Assembly: GCA_016709675.1 (NCBI GenBank)
Contig: JADJMH010000009.1
Coordinates: 124,001 to 188,000, forward strand
Length of the DNA: 64,000 nucleotides
Reading direction: 5' to 3'
DNA from: Candidatus Accumulibacter proximus
Lineage (GTDB): Bacteria; Pseudomonadota; Gammaproteobacteria; Burkholderiales; Rhodocyclaceae
Below the pieces are notes generated by a model. That model was not told the origin of the DNA and ran no database searches. It saw nothing but the letters and a program-made list of their open reading frames with translations. Each line of letters begins with the position of its first letter. Position 1 is the first letter of the stretch. Shown here in pieces: positions 51,994 to 59,488 of this stretch. Both the position numbers and the translations under genes were made by a program.

Positions 51994-52060
51994 AACTCCT
52001 GGACGGTTTGGGATGGCAATCTATGGAATTCGCCTGAAGGCGGGCGATGACGTGTTTAGG

Positions 52061-52193
52061 GTCGTGCGGGGCGGTTCGTGGGGTGTTCATCGGGCTGTTG
52101 ATCGGGCCTTCGCCCACTGCCCTTTCCGTGGCGAGAATATCCCTGGCGACTGGGCTGGCGGTTTCGGCTTTCGGGCGGTGTTGCGTTCCTCCC
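52061..52193 (+). repeat. DGR variable region 1 (VR1)
   Basis: The 3' end of receptor 1 (reading VVRGGSW ... GFRAVLRSSPVF, stop at 52204). It begins GTCGTGCGGGGCGGTTCGTGG, identical to the template repeat, and ends TTGCGTTCCTCCC, also identical. The middle differs strongly and is 12 bp (4 codons) longer than the template, so it may be an old or differently templated variant. Confidence 0.75.
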
Positions 52194-52262
52194 CTGTTTT
52201 CTGATCCTGGCCTCTGCTCCTCTGACCTCTGTCACTCCGGATACTCGGACTCTGGAGGGGGT

Positions 52263-52282
52263 GCGGGGGAGACTTCCCCCGC
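52263..52282 (+). other. DGR target hairpin 1
   Basis: GCGGGGGAGACTTCCCCCGC: perfect 8-bp stem, 4-nt loop GACT, 70 bp beyond VR1. The sequence between VR1 and the hairpin is conserved at the other two targets. Confidence 0.8.
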
Positions 52283-52307
52283 CGCGCGTCGCGCCATCCG
52301 CCACCCG

Positions 52308-52463
52308 CTACGCGCTCCTGACCTCGTTCAGCAGTTCCGGATGGCGATCGAGCAGCTTGAGCAGTTTGACGAGCGCCAGGGGCGGCTCGGTCTTGCCGTT
52401 TTCGTAGCGCGAGAAGGCATTGACGCCACTACCAAAGCCTGTGTCAAACGTTCTGCGCCGCAT
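52308..52463 (-). pseudogene. C-terminal fragment of an MqsA/XRE-type antitoxin
   Basis: 51 codons reading GVNAFSRYENGKTEPPLALVKLLKLLDRHPELLNEVRSA, the end of a helix-turn-helix antitoxin of the MqsA/YgiT kind. The zinc-binding and recognition-helix parts are missing upstream. A truncated leftover, probably cut by rearrangement of the island. Confidence 0.7.
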
Positions 52464-52469
52464 GGGCGC

Positions 52470-52865
52470 TCACCGCTGGATGAGCTTGGCTGCCAGCCCA
52501 GTGTAGTCTGCAAACCGCTCGTCAAGGCTGGCGACGTGGGCGCCATACTCGAGGGCAGTGGCGATGATCAGGCTGCCAGCCGGGTCACGATGGTGCTCGG
52601 GCAACAGCGCTGCGCGACTGGCAATCTTCCGCTCAATCGGCAGGCATACGACTTCGGAACCGCTGAGTCCCTGATCGATCCAGTCTGACAGCGGGAGCTG
52701 GAGGGTAATTCGTCCTCTCCAATGCAGCCAGGCTACTTCCCAGCAGGTGATGGCACTGATCGCCAGCGTCTCTGCGGCTTCGATCCTGTCGATCAAGGTC
52801 GGTGGCAGAGGATTGGCTGTCGGATCCAGCCAGCGTACCCAGACATGCGTGTCAAGGACAATCAG
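52470..52865 (-). CDS. PIN-domain toxin, VapC-like, with a non-standard start
   Basis: PIN motifs: LIVLDTHVWVRWLDP (first Asp), CWEVAWLHWRG, GSLIIATALEYGAHVASLDERF (later acids). The protein clearly extends upstream of the first standard start codons (TTG at 52796). In frame there is only CTG (52865) or ATT (52862), the latter overlapping the antitoxin stop. Either translation begins at a rare codon coupled to the antitoxin, or the ATG was mutated. I use 52865. Confidence 0.7.
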   Translation of the reverse strand: MIVLDTHVWVRWLDPTANPLPPTLIDRIEAAETLAISAITCWEVAWLHWRGRITLQLPLSDWIDQGLSGSEVVCLPIERKIASRAALLPEHHRDPAGSLIIATALEYGAHVASLDERFADYTGLAAKLIQR

Positions 52866-53128
52866 TGCAACGCATCCCAGTCAGTTTCCGGGACCGCGGC
52901 AGCCAGCAAATCCTCTTTGAGACCTACGGTCCCGGCAAGCATGGGGGACGGTCTACGCCGTCGCCCTGACATCGCGGGGAGCTGATCGGCTCGGGCCGGC
53001 AGCACGATCACCTCGAGCAGGCAATCGTCCATGCTGGGAGGCAGGTCGATAACCAGTTGGTGGTTGTGTGGTTTGGCAATCAGGCGCAAGGCGTCCATCA
53101 GTTTGCAAGGTCCAGAGTTCAGCGTCAA
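52862..53128 (-). CDS. Putative antitoxin of the PIN toxin
   Basis: An 88-residue protein: MTLNSGPCKLMDALRLIAKPHNHQLVIDLPPSMDDCLLEVIVLPA then a proline/arginine-rich middle and the toxin-binding-like tail KEDLLAAAVPETDWDALH. Its stop overlaps the toxin start. It is not a classical VapB sequence, so assignment rests mainly on position. Confidence 0.6.
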   Translation of the reverse strand: MTLNSGPCKLMDALRLIAKPHNHQLVIDLPPSMDDCLLEVIVLPARADQLPAMSGRRRRPSPMLAGTVGLKEDLLAAAVPETDWDALH

Positions 53129-53207
53129 AGTGACAGCACCATGAATGGTAGCCGTGATTTTGGCATACCTCGGCCGGTTGGCCGATGGTGGCGTTGGGCT
53201 AAGTGGC

Positions 53208-53304
53208 GTAGGTTGGGCTGAGGAACGAAGCCCAACAAATCGCAGGCCCTTTCTCGCGCGCTGCCGTTCGAGGTGTTGGGCTTCGCAAGCTCAGCCCAAC
53301 CTAC
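53208..53304. repeat. MITE-like inverted repeat, copy 1
   Basis: About 97 bp with ends GTAGGTTGGGCTGAGGAACG and CAAGCTCAGCCCAACCTAC, forming a long imperfect stem (inner halves GAAGCCCAACA and TGTTGGGCTTC). A second copy lies at 54545-54640 inside the reverse transcriptase remnant. No coding capacity. Confidence 0.9.
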
Positions 53305-53339
53305 GGGCTACCAGGCCCGCCCCTTGCACGCCGCCACGC

Positions 53340-53675
53340 TCACTCGAAGATTGGGGTGAGCTTCGCCAGGACCTCGTCGACGATCGTCGACGGCACGCTC
53401 TCCAACTTGCGCGCGCTGCGTGCGGCCAGATCGAGCGCGCGTGGCTGATCACAGCGGACAACGCCCGTGGTGTGGGTACCCACTCCCATCAGGGACACGG
53501 CAAAGCCGGCTGTGCGGGCGAAGTTGCCGCCGCTGGTGATCGGCAACACCACCGGTGTTTTCGTCAAGCGGTTGAAGGCGAGCGGAGATACCACCAGGAC
53601 GGGCCGTGTTCCGCGTTGTTCGTGACCGGCAGTCGGGTCGAGTGACACCAGGTAGATATCACCGCGCTCCATCAC
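53340..53675 (-). CDS. mazF: MazF/PemK-type mRNA interferase
   Basis: A 111-residue toxin: MERGDIYLVSLDPTAGHEQRGTRPVLVVSP is the classic MazF start (RGDIY, EQxGxRP), followed by VVLPITSGGNFARTAGFAVSL and VVRCDQPRALDL (catalytic Thr/Arg regions). It overlaps the MazE-like antitoxin by 4 bp. Complete and probably an endoribonuclease cutting specific mRNA triplets. Confidence 0.92.
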   Translation of the reverse strand: MMERGDIYLVSLDPTAGHEQRGTRPVLVVSPLAFNRLTKTPVVLPITSGGNFARTAGFAVSLMGVGTHTTGVVRCDQPRALDLAARSARKLESVPSTIVDEVLAKLTPIFE

Positions 53676-53929
53676 AGCAACTCGTTACCCACGGGCCCGC
53701 TATCCAGCCAGGCGCGGTCTTCGGCGCTGATCTCGGCTGATCCGTCGCATTGAGCCAGCAACTCATCCAGGCGGTAGCGTGGCCGGAGCGCAGGTTCGAC
53801 GACCAGGCGGCCGTGATCGACAGCGAGTCCGACGGTTGCGCCGACGTGCAAGTGCAACAGATCGAGGATGGCGGGCGGTATGGCCAGCATGATCGAACCG
53901 CCGACCTTGCGAAGACTGGTTGTGTGCAT
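53672..53929 (-). CDS. mazE: MazE/AbrB-type antitoxin
   Basis: An 85-residue swapped-hairpin AbrB protein: MHTTSLRKVGGSIMLAIPPAILDLLHLHVGATVGLAVDHGRLVVEPA, and an acidic toxin-binding tail (AEISAEDRAWLDSGPVGNELL). Start at 53929 with GGAGGT 7 bp upstream. A palindrome upstream is the likely operator. Confidence 0.9.
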   Translation of the reverse strand: MHTTSLRKVGGSIMLAIPPAILDLLHLHVGATVGLAVDHGRLVVEPALRPRYRLDELLAQCDGSAEISAEDRAWLDSGPVGNELL

Positions 53930-53949
53930 GAAGTACCTCCATCGAATCG

Positions 53950-53969
53950 GGTTATACAACAATATAACC
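53950..53969. promoter_or_regulatory. Operator-like palindrome of mazEF
   Basis: GGTTATACAACAATATAACC, a 7-bp perfect inverted repeat around a 6-bp spacer, 21 bp before the mazE ATG. AT-rich against a GC-rich background; a typical place for AbrB-type autorepression. Confidence 0.75.
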
Positions 53970-54063
53970 TAACCGACCCGTTTGGCAAGGGTCAAACCGT
54001 CGGAGAAGTACCGCTACGAGTGCAGGGTGCCCCCGTGTCCGGAACAAGCAGGAATCGTCGGTC

Positions 54064-54097
54064 GGGGGGGGGGGGGTGGCGCGGGGGGGGGGGGGCC
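54064..54097. other. Short poly-G tract
   Basis: Two runs of about 12-14 G separated by TGGCGC. Together with 54650-54831 this brackets the reverse transcriptase remnant and is probably a sequencing or assembly artefact. Confidence 0.7.
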
Positions 54098-54176
54098 GGA
54101 CCTGCGGGTCGCAGACCTTGCCGTGCTGCGCGCGGCCTGATCGGCGAGACTTCCCCCACCGCGCGACAACCGGCTT

Positions 54177-54542
54177 TCAGATGCGGCGTGCCGGGATCGG
54201 ATGCGTCCCGAAGAGATGTTTGCGCAGCCCCCAGGTATCGGCGTAGCGCACGTGGTTGATCCAGCCCTGCACGCCGGCGTCGAGTTCGGCGAACGAGATG
54301 AGCCCCGCTCGATAGGCATCGAGATGGCTTTCGAGCCGACGCGTAAAGTTCACCGCGTTGCGGCGCTTGAGCAGCCGATGCGTCGGATGGACGACGAAAC
54401 CCAGCCAGGGGATGCCGCAGTGCGTTGGCAGAACCTGCGCTTGGGCGGTGTGGATCGTGAGCCGCTCGTGCGCCAGGCGCGCGATCAGCGCCTGTTTCCA
54501 TTCCCACAGCGTCTGCCTGTTGTCGCCGCACAGCGCGAGGTG
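54177..54542 (-). pseudogene. DGR reverse transcriptase, C-terminal remnant
   Basis: 121 codons matching the thumb/C-terminal part of DGR reverse transcriptases: HLALCGDNRQTLWEWKQALIARLAHERLTIHTAQAQVLP, IPWLGFVVHPTHRLLKRRNAV, AELDAGVQGWINHVRYADTWGLRKHLF, stop at 54177. The homology begins just after where the catalytic YxDD box should be, at the join with a MITE-like repeat. The fingers and palm are absent. It lies downstream of the template repeat in the same orientation, the normal DGR order. As assembled it cannot polymerise; whether a full copy exists is unknown. Confidence 0.82.
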
Positions 54543-54544
54543 GC

Positions 54545-54640
54545 GTAGGTTGGGCTGAGGAACGAAGCCCAACAGATCACGGGTCCTTGACCGCGCGTTG
54601 TCGTTTTGGGCTGTTGGGCTTCGCAAGCTCAGCCCAACCT
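54545..54640. repeat. MITE-like inverted repeat, copy 2
   Basis: The same element as at 53208-53304, with the same ends GTAGGTTGGGCTGAGGAACG and CAAGCTCAGCCCAACCT. Its right end runs into a C6 TACG and then poly-G. It sits precisely at the 5' edge of the reverse transcriptase remnant. Confidence 0.88.
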
Positions 54641-54649
54641 CCCCCCTAC

Positions 54650-54846
<197 letters not shown>

Positions 54847-54951
54847 ACCGCTGACGCGGATCGACCGGCATTTCCGGAACACGACCGGCACGGATGTGCC
54901 GACGCACCGTCCCGCCTCGCGGCGGAACCAGAAGAAGGGGCTGAAGAACGT

Positions 54952-55072
54952 GGGAGGAACGCAACACCACCCGAAAGCCGATATTGTCATTCCGGTTGCC
55001 AGGGTGATTCCTGTTGCGGTAGGCGCAGCGGGCGTTGTCTCGATGATTGTTCCACGAACCGCCCCGCACGAC
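54952..55072 (-). repeat. DGR template repeat (TR)
   Basis: 121 bp on the minus strand from GTCGTGCGGGGCGGTTCGTGG to TTGCGTTCCTCCC. If translated it reads SWNNHRDNARCAYRNRN then HPGNRNDNIGFRVV, i.e. AAC/AAT-rich at the positions that vary in the receptors, exactly the design of DGR templates. There is no surrounding FGE gene: a short stretch with a hairpin half precedes it and non-coding sequence follows. It lies between receptor 2 and the RT remnant. Confidence 0.93.
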
Positions 55073-55152
55073 CTCTCCAGACCGCCTGACCGGATGTCGC
55101 CACCCGGCAAGGCAAGGATAGCAAAAAATCACGCGGCGCTGCGCGCGGCGTA

Positions 55153-55172
55153 GCGGGGGAAGTCTCCCCCGC
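55153..55172 (-). other. DGR target hairpin 2
   Basis: Minus strand GCGGGGGAGACTTCCCCCGC, identical to hairpin 1, 70 bp beyond VR2 and 80 bp before the template repeat. Confidence 0.82.
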
Positions 55173-55230
55173 ACCCCCTCCAGAGTCGGAGCACCCGGAG
55201 TGACAGAGACCAGAGGAACAGAGGGCAGAG

Positions 55231-58089
55231 TCACGGAACAGGGGAGGAACGGAACACCACCCGGAAACCGATATCGTCGTACTGGATGCCTGGGGGAGCC
55301 CCCCAGCGCACGGCGCAGCGGGCGTCGTCTCGAGGATCGCTCCACGAACCGCCCCGCACGACCCGCTCGACGTCGTCCGCCGCCTTCTGGTCCTCGCGCG
55401 TCGGGTCAGTCGAATCATAGGGATAGGGGAGGTAAATGCTGCGCGTCCATTCCCAGACGTTGCCGACCATGTCGAAGAGACCGAAGCCATTCGCCGCAAA
55501 GCAGCCGACGACCGACGTATCGCCGATCGGCGAATCGTCATAGTTCGCACGGTTCGGATCAGCGTCGCCTGGCCAAGGAAAAACGCTGCCGCTCAAACCG
55601 CCGCGCGCCGCTTTCTCCCAATCGAGTTCGCTCGGCAGGGCAATCCGCCAACCCTGTTCGCGTACCAGCCGGGCGATCGGACTGGTGGCGCACGCCGGGG
55701 AAGTGGCCAGTATCTCGTTGAGCCAGTCGCACCAGGCCTGCGCGTCGTGCCAGCTTACCCGGCGCACCGGCCGGCTGTCGGAATCCGCCAGCGCGTCGGC
55801 GTCACCGATGGCAAGTTCGGTCGCCTCGACAAAGGCACGGAACTGGGCGACGGTGACTGGATAGCGAGCGACCCAGAACTCCGGCGTCGGCGTCGGCGCG
55901 TCGCTGATCTCGTCATCGTATACCTTGTCGCCGATGATCTTCGACACTCGGGCCGCGTCCCGCCGTCGCGTGCCGATCATGAACCCGGGGTCGGCCGGAA
56001 TGCGCACGAAGCCGAGCATCTCGTCCGCGGGCAGGTGAAAGCGCTGCGGGTCGAAACGGGGATCGCCGAGTTGTGCGAGCACGTCGCCGGCACGGGCGCG
56101 CTGTGCGCTGGCAGCGCCACCGTCGTCGGGGTGTAACGGCAGCGACGCGGCGAGCCAGTCGGCGACGCGTCTGGCGATGGCGCTGGTGCGGTCTCGCTGC
56201 CGGATCGCGCCGACGCCGATCTCGAGCAGCTGCATTCCGGCCAGCAAGGCGCAGGTCCAGTCGGCGGCATCCGGCGTTCTTTTTCGGCAGAAGTCGGCGA
56301 TGGGCGTGCCACCAATCAACTCGTCCGCGGCACTGGCGCCCCGCTCGGCCTTGGCGATGCGTGCCGCCAGCGGCAGCACGACCTGCCAGTGGCCAGGGGC
56401 TTCCCTGGCCAGACGCGCGCACTCGCTGGCGAAGTCCTGCCGTGCCGCGAGATGGCAGGCGGCGAGGAATTCCTGAAAAGTGCGATGCGGGAAAGCGAAC
56501 TGCCGCTCGCCGTTGCGGTCGCCCTGGCCAAGCAGGAGGCCGGCGCGCTTTTCGATGTAGTCGACGACGACGGCGGCCTTGTCCCAGCTCCCGTCGAGCA
56601 GCGGCCGAAACGCCTGTAGCAGACGGCCTTCGCCGATGTCGGCGGTGCGACCGGCGCCGCTCGTCGCAGCCTGGTCGGCATCGAGTCCGCGGTCGTGGAC
56701 GACGCTTTCGGCATGTACCGCGAAAGCCAGCTCTTCGAGCACTTCGCGCAGGTCGGAGAGTTTCAGCGTCGGGATAGCCAGCGCGTCGAGCAGCGCCTTG
56801 TCGGCGCCGATCTGGCGGTTCCAGCGCAGCATCAGCAGGTCGACCGAGTCGTTGTACAGGTCTGCCCGATCGTCGGGCAGGCGACCGCGATTGGCGTGCA
56901 GTGACGCCATCAGCGTCAGCAGCAGCGGGTTGCGCGAGAGTGGCAGCAGGTCCGGGCGCTGGCGCGCGGCCAGCAGGTCGGCGAGCTTGCGCTCCGCCTC
57001 GCCCGGCGACAGCCACTGGCGCCTGGTCAGGGCAGCGTACCAGGCGCGCATGAAGCGCTCGATCTGCTCATCATTGAAGTCGGCGAGGCCATACACGCCC
57101 TGCGCCGGGTCGGCACCGCCGGGCCAGGCGTAGGGCCGCGCGGTGAGCAGGAAGCGGCACTGCGGGCCGGCGCTGCGCATCAGTTCGTCGACGGCGCCCA
57201 GCACGCGTTGACGCGTCGCGTCGCTGCCGCATTCGTCGAGACCGTCGAGCACCATCAGCGCGCCGCGGTCGCGTGCGATGCGCTGAACGTACTTCCTGGT
57301 CTCGGTCGACAGGCCGTAGCCACTGGCGTCGAGATCGCGCCCGATGAAGGCCCAGAGGTCGCCGGCGTGTACCGGCCCGCTGCCGGCGGGGAGCTGTTCA
57401 GCCAAGCGGCGCAGGACAACACGGATCGGCAGCAGCGCGCCGTGCGTCCACTGCTCGCCGAGGTGGGCGAGCTGATCGCGGTGGCCCTGCCAGACCTGCG
57501 CCAGCGTCAGCAGCACGCTGGCGCCGAAAGTGCTCTTGCCGCTGCCGGCGGTGCCGAGCAGGGTGAGCTGGCGATGTTGAGACAAGGCCTCAAGTGCCGA
57601 CACGGCCCGGGTCTCGCGCTGCGTCTCGATCTCTGCGCGCTCGCTGGGCCCGGGCCGCCGGTTGCGCAGCAGCCACTGTTCGAGCGTTGTCTCCTGCGGA
57701 ATGTGCAGCTGGGTGGCCAGCGGCACATAGACGTCGGCGAGCTGCAGCGGCTCGCGTCGGGTGTCGCTGGCGGCGACGTCGATCTCGCCGAGTTTCAGGC
57801 CCGCGAGGTCGCCGGCGAGCGCGGCGAGATAATGGGCGATGACCGCCTGAAACTCGCCGGGGTCCTCGTCGCGCTGGACGAGCTGAGCGACGATCTGGAT
57901 GAAATCGCGGCCGATGAAATGGCCGCCGGCAGCGACCGAGCCTTCCACCGCTGCGCCGCCCTGCGTATCGATCGTCGTACGGGGCTGGTCGCCGTCGGCT
58001 TCCTGCTGCGCGGCGAGTCGGGCCTGCAGCTCGGCAATCTGGCGCTGCAGGTCTGCGATGTCGTTCGGGTTGCTGGATTCGGCTGCCAT
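55231..58089 (-). CDS. NACHT-FGE receptor 2 (DGR target protein)
   Basis: A 952-residue STAND protein. Coiled-coil start (DIADLQRQIAELQARLAAQQE), a linker with VEGSVAAGGHFIGRDF, then NACHT: Walker A LLGTAGSGKSTFG (~178-190), Walker B GALMVLDGLDECGSD, sensor RFLLTARPYAW; a helical arm; and an FGE/C-type-lectin-fold domain (~690-952; EFWVARYPVTVAQFRAF, RRVSWHDAQAWCDWLNEI, GLFDMVGNVWEWTRS) ending VVRGGSW...GFRVVFRSSPVP. The last ~43 codons are the variable region. It has no effector domain; the TIR-like protein 9 bp upstream is the probable partner. GAGG precedes the ATG. Confidence 0.9.
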   Translation of the reverse strand: MAAESSNPNDIADLQRQIAELQARLAAQQEADGDQPRTTIDTQGGAAVEGSVAAGGHFIGRDFIQIVAQLVQRDEDPGEFQAVIAHYLAALAGDLAGLKLGEIDVAASDTRREPLQLADVYVPLATQLHIPQETTLEQWLLRNRRPGPSERAEIETQRETRAVSALEALSQHRQLTLLGTAGSGKSTFGASVLLTLAQVWQGHRDQLAHLGEQWTHGALLPIRVVLRRLAEQLPAGSGPVHAGDLWAFIGRDLDASGYGLSTETRKYVQRIARDRGALMVLDGLDECGSDATRQRVLGAVDELMRSAGPQCRFLLTARPYAWPGGADPAQGVYGLADFNDEQIERFMRAWYAALTRRQWLSPGEAERKLADLLAARQRPDLLPLSRNPLLLTLMASLHANRGRLPDDRADLYNDSVDLLMLRWNRQIGADKALLDALAIPTLKLSDLREVLEELAFAVHAESVVHDRGLDADQAATSGAGRTADIGEGRLLQAFRPLLDGSWDKAAVVVDYIEKRAGLLLGQGDRNGERQFAFPHRTFQEFLAACHLAARQDFASECARLAREAPGHWQVVLPLAARIAKAERGASAADELIGGTPIADFCRKRTPDAADWTCALLAGMQLLEIGVGAIRQRDRTSAIARRVADWLAASLPLHPDDGGAASAQRARAGDVLAQLGDPRFDPQRFHLPADEMLGFVRIPADPGFMIGTRRRDAARVSKIIGDKVYDDEISDAPTPTPEFWVARYPVTVAQFRAFVEATELAIGDADALADSDSRPVRRVSWHDAQAWCDWLNEILATSPACATSPIARLVREQGWRIALPSELDWEKAARGGLSGSVFPWPGDADPNRANYDDSPIGDTSVVGCFAANGFGLFDMVGNVWEWTRSIYLPYPYDSTDPTREDQKAADDVERVVRGGSWSDPRDDARCAVRWGAPPGIQYDDIGFRVVFRSSPVP
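55242..55362 (-). repeat. DGR variable region 2 (VR2)
   Basis: 121 bp, same length as the template. By my count 14 of 24 template adenines and 9 of 97 other template bases differ. The encoded loop reads SWSDPRDDARCAVRWGAPPG, versus SWNNHRDNARCAYRNRN in the template. The extra non-A changes suggest drift since the last retrohoming or a slightly different template. Confidence 0.88.
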
Positions 58090-58098
58090 CGTGTCGCC

Positions 58099-59184
58099 TC
58101 AGTTTCCCTTGAGCTTGTCGAGAACGAATCTCGTCACCGGTCCGGTGACGGCGGCGAGGAGCGGCGTGGTGAAGGTGCTGACCAGCGAGCCGATGGCGCC
58201 CGGGACCATCGTCGCCAGACCGTCGAGCAGCCTGCTGATGCGGCTGTCGTCGGCGTCCTTGTCTTTCGCCACCTCGGCCTTGAGATCCTCGACCAGCCGC
58301 ACTGCCGTGGCCTGTGCGTTCGCTGGCGCGTGTTGCACGACGGCGAGCAGCAGGGGCGCGAAGAGGGCTTCGAGATCGCGAGCGGCGAGGCCTTGCGTGC
58401 GGATCGAGTCACGGCCGACGAAGTCGCGGCCGGTGCGGACATTGCCTCCGACGTAGGCTGCGCCGCCGGTGTTGATCTGCGTGCCGACCTTGTCGCCAAG
58501 GATCTTGTCGCCGTGGGCGAGGTCGCCGCCGATCCGGGTGCCGGTGTTGATGTTACCGGTATTCTTGCCGCCGACAAGGTCGCCGCCGGCACCGACGGCC
58601 GTCGCGCCGGCGCCTTGCGCGATGGCGCCGTCGCCGGTGAGCGTCGCCTGGTAGCCGGTGCCGGCGGGAACTGCCGGTGGGCTCTGGTCGGCCTGGAATT
58701 GGATGAAGCCGTTGGCGACCAGCCTGTCGAGTTGCTGGCTGAAGTGGAGCAGCAGCTCGGCGGTGTTGTGGTATTCGGTCTGGAAGTGTCCGAGCGCCTT
58801 GAGCTTGTCCTGGAAGGCCCACAGGCTCTGCAGGTCGGCCCGCGGAGCGGTGTTCGGCGCGTTCTTGAAGTAGGTGAAGATGAACGGCCTGCGGGTCGCC
58901 TGAAACTGGCCGACCGCCGTCTCGAACTCTTCCTCGGTGTAGCGGCCGACCTTGGTGAAGAACAGCATCACGAAGACGTCGCAGGCGCGGATCGCGCGGT
59001 TGTACTCGTCCTGCAGGCGAGTCGGCGAGAGCGCGTCGAGGAAATCCTCCCAGAGGACCAGTTCGAGAAAAACGCCCTGGCTGACCCAGGCCTTGTTCTT
59101 GCGGTTGATGAACACCTCGAACTCACGGCGGTCGTCCTTGAGTTCCGCCGACGAGGCGAGGAAGATCTTTCGGGAGGTGGTCAT
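58099..59184 (-). CDS. TIR-like effector protein paired with receptor 2
   Basis: A 361-residue protein. Residues ~5-155 are TIR/DUF4062-like: RKIFLASSAELKDDRREFEVFINRKN, VFLELVLWEDFLDALSPTRLQDEYNRAI, CDVFVMLFFTKVGRYTEEEFETA. A Gly/Asp-rich repetitive segment follows (~185-265; GDGAIAQGAGATAV, GDKILGDKVGTQINTGG, NVRTGRDFVGRDS), then a helical C-terminus with a hydrophobic end (AAVTGPVTRFVLDKLKG). Receptor 3 carries the same TIR and Gly-rich parts fused to NACHT-FGE, so this looks like the split form. NADase or signalling activity is plausible but unproven. Confidence 0.82.
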   Translation of the reverse strand: MTTSRKIFLASSAELKDDRREFEVFINRKNKAWVSQGVFLELVLWEDFLDALSPTRLQDEYNRAIRACDVFVMLFFTKVGRYTEEEFETAVGQFQATRRPFIFTYFKNAPNTAPRADLQSLWAFQDKLKALGHFQTEYHNTAELLLHFSQQLDRLVANGFIQFQADQSPPAVPAGTGYQATLTGDGAIAQGAGATAVGAGGDLVGGKNTGNINTGTRIGGDLAHGDKILGDKVGTQINTGGAAYVGGNVRTGRDFVGRDSIRTQGLAARDLEALFAPLLLAVVQHAPANAQATAVRLVEDLKAEVAKDKDADDSRISRLLDGLATMVPGAIGSLVSTFTTPLLAAVTGPVTRFVLDKLKGN

Positions 59185-59410
59185 GAGGTGAGATCCCGGC
59201 GGGTGACTTCGGCCAAACCGTACGCCACGGGGTCGGGAAAATCAAGTGCGCTGGCCGGGGCGTAGGGCGCAACGGCCAACGGCGGCCGGTGGACGGTCGG
59301 CAGACGGTCGGACATCGGAAGCCTGGCTCGAGGCTTCCGCTTGCCCTGTGGCGCGATCGAGGCGCCGAGTTGCGGGGGCGCGAGATCCTGGCAAGAAAAA
59401 TCGCGCGCAG

Positions 59411-59428
59411 CGGGGGAAGTCTCCCCCG
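59411..59428 (-). other. DGR target hairpin 3
   Basis: Minus strand CGGGGGAGACTTCCCCCG: 7-bp stem, loop GACT, 72 bp beyond VR3. One inserted C breaks the eighth pair seen in hairpins 1 and 2. Confidence 0.78.
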
Positions 59429-59488
59429 GCACCCCCTCCAGAGTCGGAGGTCCCAGAGTGACAGAGGTCAGAGGAACAGAGGACAGAG

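Noticed and set aside
53208..53304. Terminator for the MazEF transcript
   Set aside because: The structure is a repeated mobile inverted repeat also present at 54545, without a T-run; the repeat explanation fits better.
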